Assembly: GCA_003545125.1 (NCBI GenBank)
Contig: DQCI01000127.1
Coordinates: forward strand, 12,837-19,338
DNA length: 6,502 nt
Origin: Paracoccaceae bacterium
GTDB taxonomy: Bacteria; Pseudomonadota; Alphaproteobacteria; Rhodobacterales; Rhodobacteraceae
Direction of reading: 5' to 3'
Within the stretch, counting starts at the first letter, position 1. Every line of letters starts with the position of its first letter. The notes beneath the pieces were generated by a model, which did no database searches, had not been told where the DNA came from, and was given only the letters and a program-made list of their open reading frames with translations. The translations under genes and the position numbers were made by a program. Below, piece after piece: positions 5,568 to 6,502 of this stretch.

Positions 5568-6502
5568 TTGGCTGACTGCGTGCGGGCGATGTGGATGCGG
5601 GGGGGCACCTCGAAGGGCGGGTATTTCCTCGCGGACGATCTGCCGTCGGAACTGGCTGCGCGCGACGCTTTCCTGCTGCGGGTCATGGGCTCGCCAGATA
5701 TCCGCCAGATCGACGGGATGGGGGGCGCCGATCCGCTGACCTCGAAAGTGGCGGTGGTGAAACGGTCTGAGCGCGACGGGGTCGATGTCGATTATCTGTT
5801 CCTGCAGGTCTTCGTCGACCGGCCCGTGGTCGCAGACGCGCAGAATTGCGGCAACATCCTTGCCGGTGTCGGCCCCTTCGCCATCGAACGCGGGCTGGTG
5901 GCGGCCAAGGACGGGGTGACCCGGGTGGCGATCTACATGGAAAACACCGGCCAGGTGGCTGTGGCCGAGGTGATGACCCCCGGTGGAACCGTGAGCTACA
6001 AGGGCGATGCGGCGATCGACGGTGTGCCGGGCACCGCAGCGCCGGTGCCGCTCGAATTTCGCGACACCGCGGGAAGCTCCTGCGGCGCGCTGCTGCCAAC
6101 CGGAAACGTGGTCGACATGATCGAGGGGGTCGAGGCGACCTTGATCGACAACGGCATGCCCTGCGTGGTGATGCGGGCGGCGGATCTCGGCGTAACCGGG
6201 GCCGAAAGCCCCGAAGAGCTGGAAGGCGATGCGGGGCTGCGGGCGAGGCTGGAAGCGATCCGCCTCAAGGCGGGACCGCTGATGAACCTCGGCGATGTGA
6301 CACAGAAACCGGTACCGAAGATGACGATGGTCTCAAGCCCGCGGGCGGGGGGCGCGATTGCGACCCGTACCTTCATTCCGCACCGCTGCCACAAGACCAT
6401 CGGCGTGCTCGGTGCGGTCAGCGTCGCCACCGCCTGCCTCATCGAGGGCAGCGCCGCCGCAGGGTTGGCGTTAACCGGCGCCGGCGACACCCGCAGCCTG
6501 CG
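5568..6502 (+). CDS. galD: GalD, 4-oxalomesaconate tautomerase (PrpF family), 3' end cut off
   Basis: Some 311 codons are visible before the window edge; the family is usually around 360 aa, so roughly the last 50 residues are missing. The protein has the PrpF/diaminopimelate-epimerase-like fold. GalD interconverts the keto and enol forms of 4-oxalomesaconate so that GalB can hydrate it. Landmarks from the TTG start: MRGGTSKGGYFLADDLP (10-26), MGSPDIRQIDGMGGADPLTS (40-59), AQNCGNILAGVGPFAIE (91-107), the second-half motif AGSSCGALLPTGN (168-180), MPCVVMRA and HKTIGVLGAVSVATAC (275-290). TSK and QNCGN (Cys94) are the loops lining the active site in this family. No stop or frameshift is seen. 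The TTG start has AAGGAG 7 nt upstream; if the ATG at 5589 is used, the protein is 7 residues shorter. A methylitaconate isomerase-like PrpF role cannot be excluded by sequence alone, but galB, ligK and ligAB in the same cluster strongly favour GalD. Confidence 0.88.
   Translation, partial: MADCVRAMWMRGGTSKGGYFLADDLPSELAARDAFLLRVMGSPDIRQIDGMGGADPLTSKVAVVKRSERDGVDVDYLFLQVFVDRPVVADAQNCGNILAGVGPFAIERGLVAAKDGVTRVAIYMENTGQVAVAEVMTPGGTVSYKGDAAIDGVPGTAAPVPLEFRDTAGSSCGALLPTGNVVDMIEGVEATLIDNGMPCVVMRAADLGVTGAESPEELEGDAGLRARLEAIRLKAGPLMNLGDVTQKPVPKMTMVSSPRAGGAIATRTFIPHRCHKTIGVLGAVSVATACLIEGSAAAGLALTGAGDTRSL

Overview
This window is part of a catabolic gene cluster for protocatechuate (and probably gallate) through the 4,5-meta-cleavage pathway. 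The DNA is GC-rich with strongly GC-biased third codon positions. The proteins resemble the sphingomonad Lig enzymes and the pseudomonad Gal enzymes. Together with intergenic arrays of perfect hairpins, this suggests an alphaproteobacterium, possibly Rhodobacteraceae. The taxonomic call is inference.

Layout: two divergent blocks leave a 167-nt regulatory region (about 2818-2984). Leftward (minus strand) run a LysR-type regulator with two DNA-binding domains (2817-1606), ligA (1416-1024), ligB (1024-173) and the first 37 codons of ligC (113 to the window edge). Rightward (plus strand) run galB (2985-3734), a type I extradiol dioxygenase of the VOC superfamily (3731-4711), ligK (4714-5400) and a 3'-truncated galD (5568 to the window edge). 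galB, the dioxygenase and ligK overlap or nearly touch, as do ligA and ligB, so each set is probably translationally coupled.

How the genes fit together: LigAB opens protocatechuate between C4 and C5. LigC oxidises the resulting semialdehyde (hemiacetal) to 2-pyrone-4,6-dicarboxylate. The lactonase LigI, which is not in this window, would open that to 4-oxalomesaconate. GalD interconverts its keto and enol tautomers. GalB, a PIG-L-fold enzyme, hydrates it in place of the unrelated LigJ. LigK cleaves the product to pyruvate and oxaloacetate. The extra type I dioxygenase is not needed for this route, and its substrate is the main biochemical unknown.

Noncoding DNA: similar T-N11-A dyads (ATAG...AT) lie in the divergent region and upstream of ligA and are candidate sites for the LysR regulator. 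Two runs of tandem hairpins stand out: three back-to-back perfect palindromes between the regulator and ligA (1534-1601), and four perfect stem-loops at nearly even spacing between ligK and galD (5413-5523). Neither has the T-tract of a classical terminator. They are the most unusual structural feature here.
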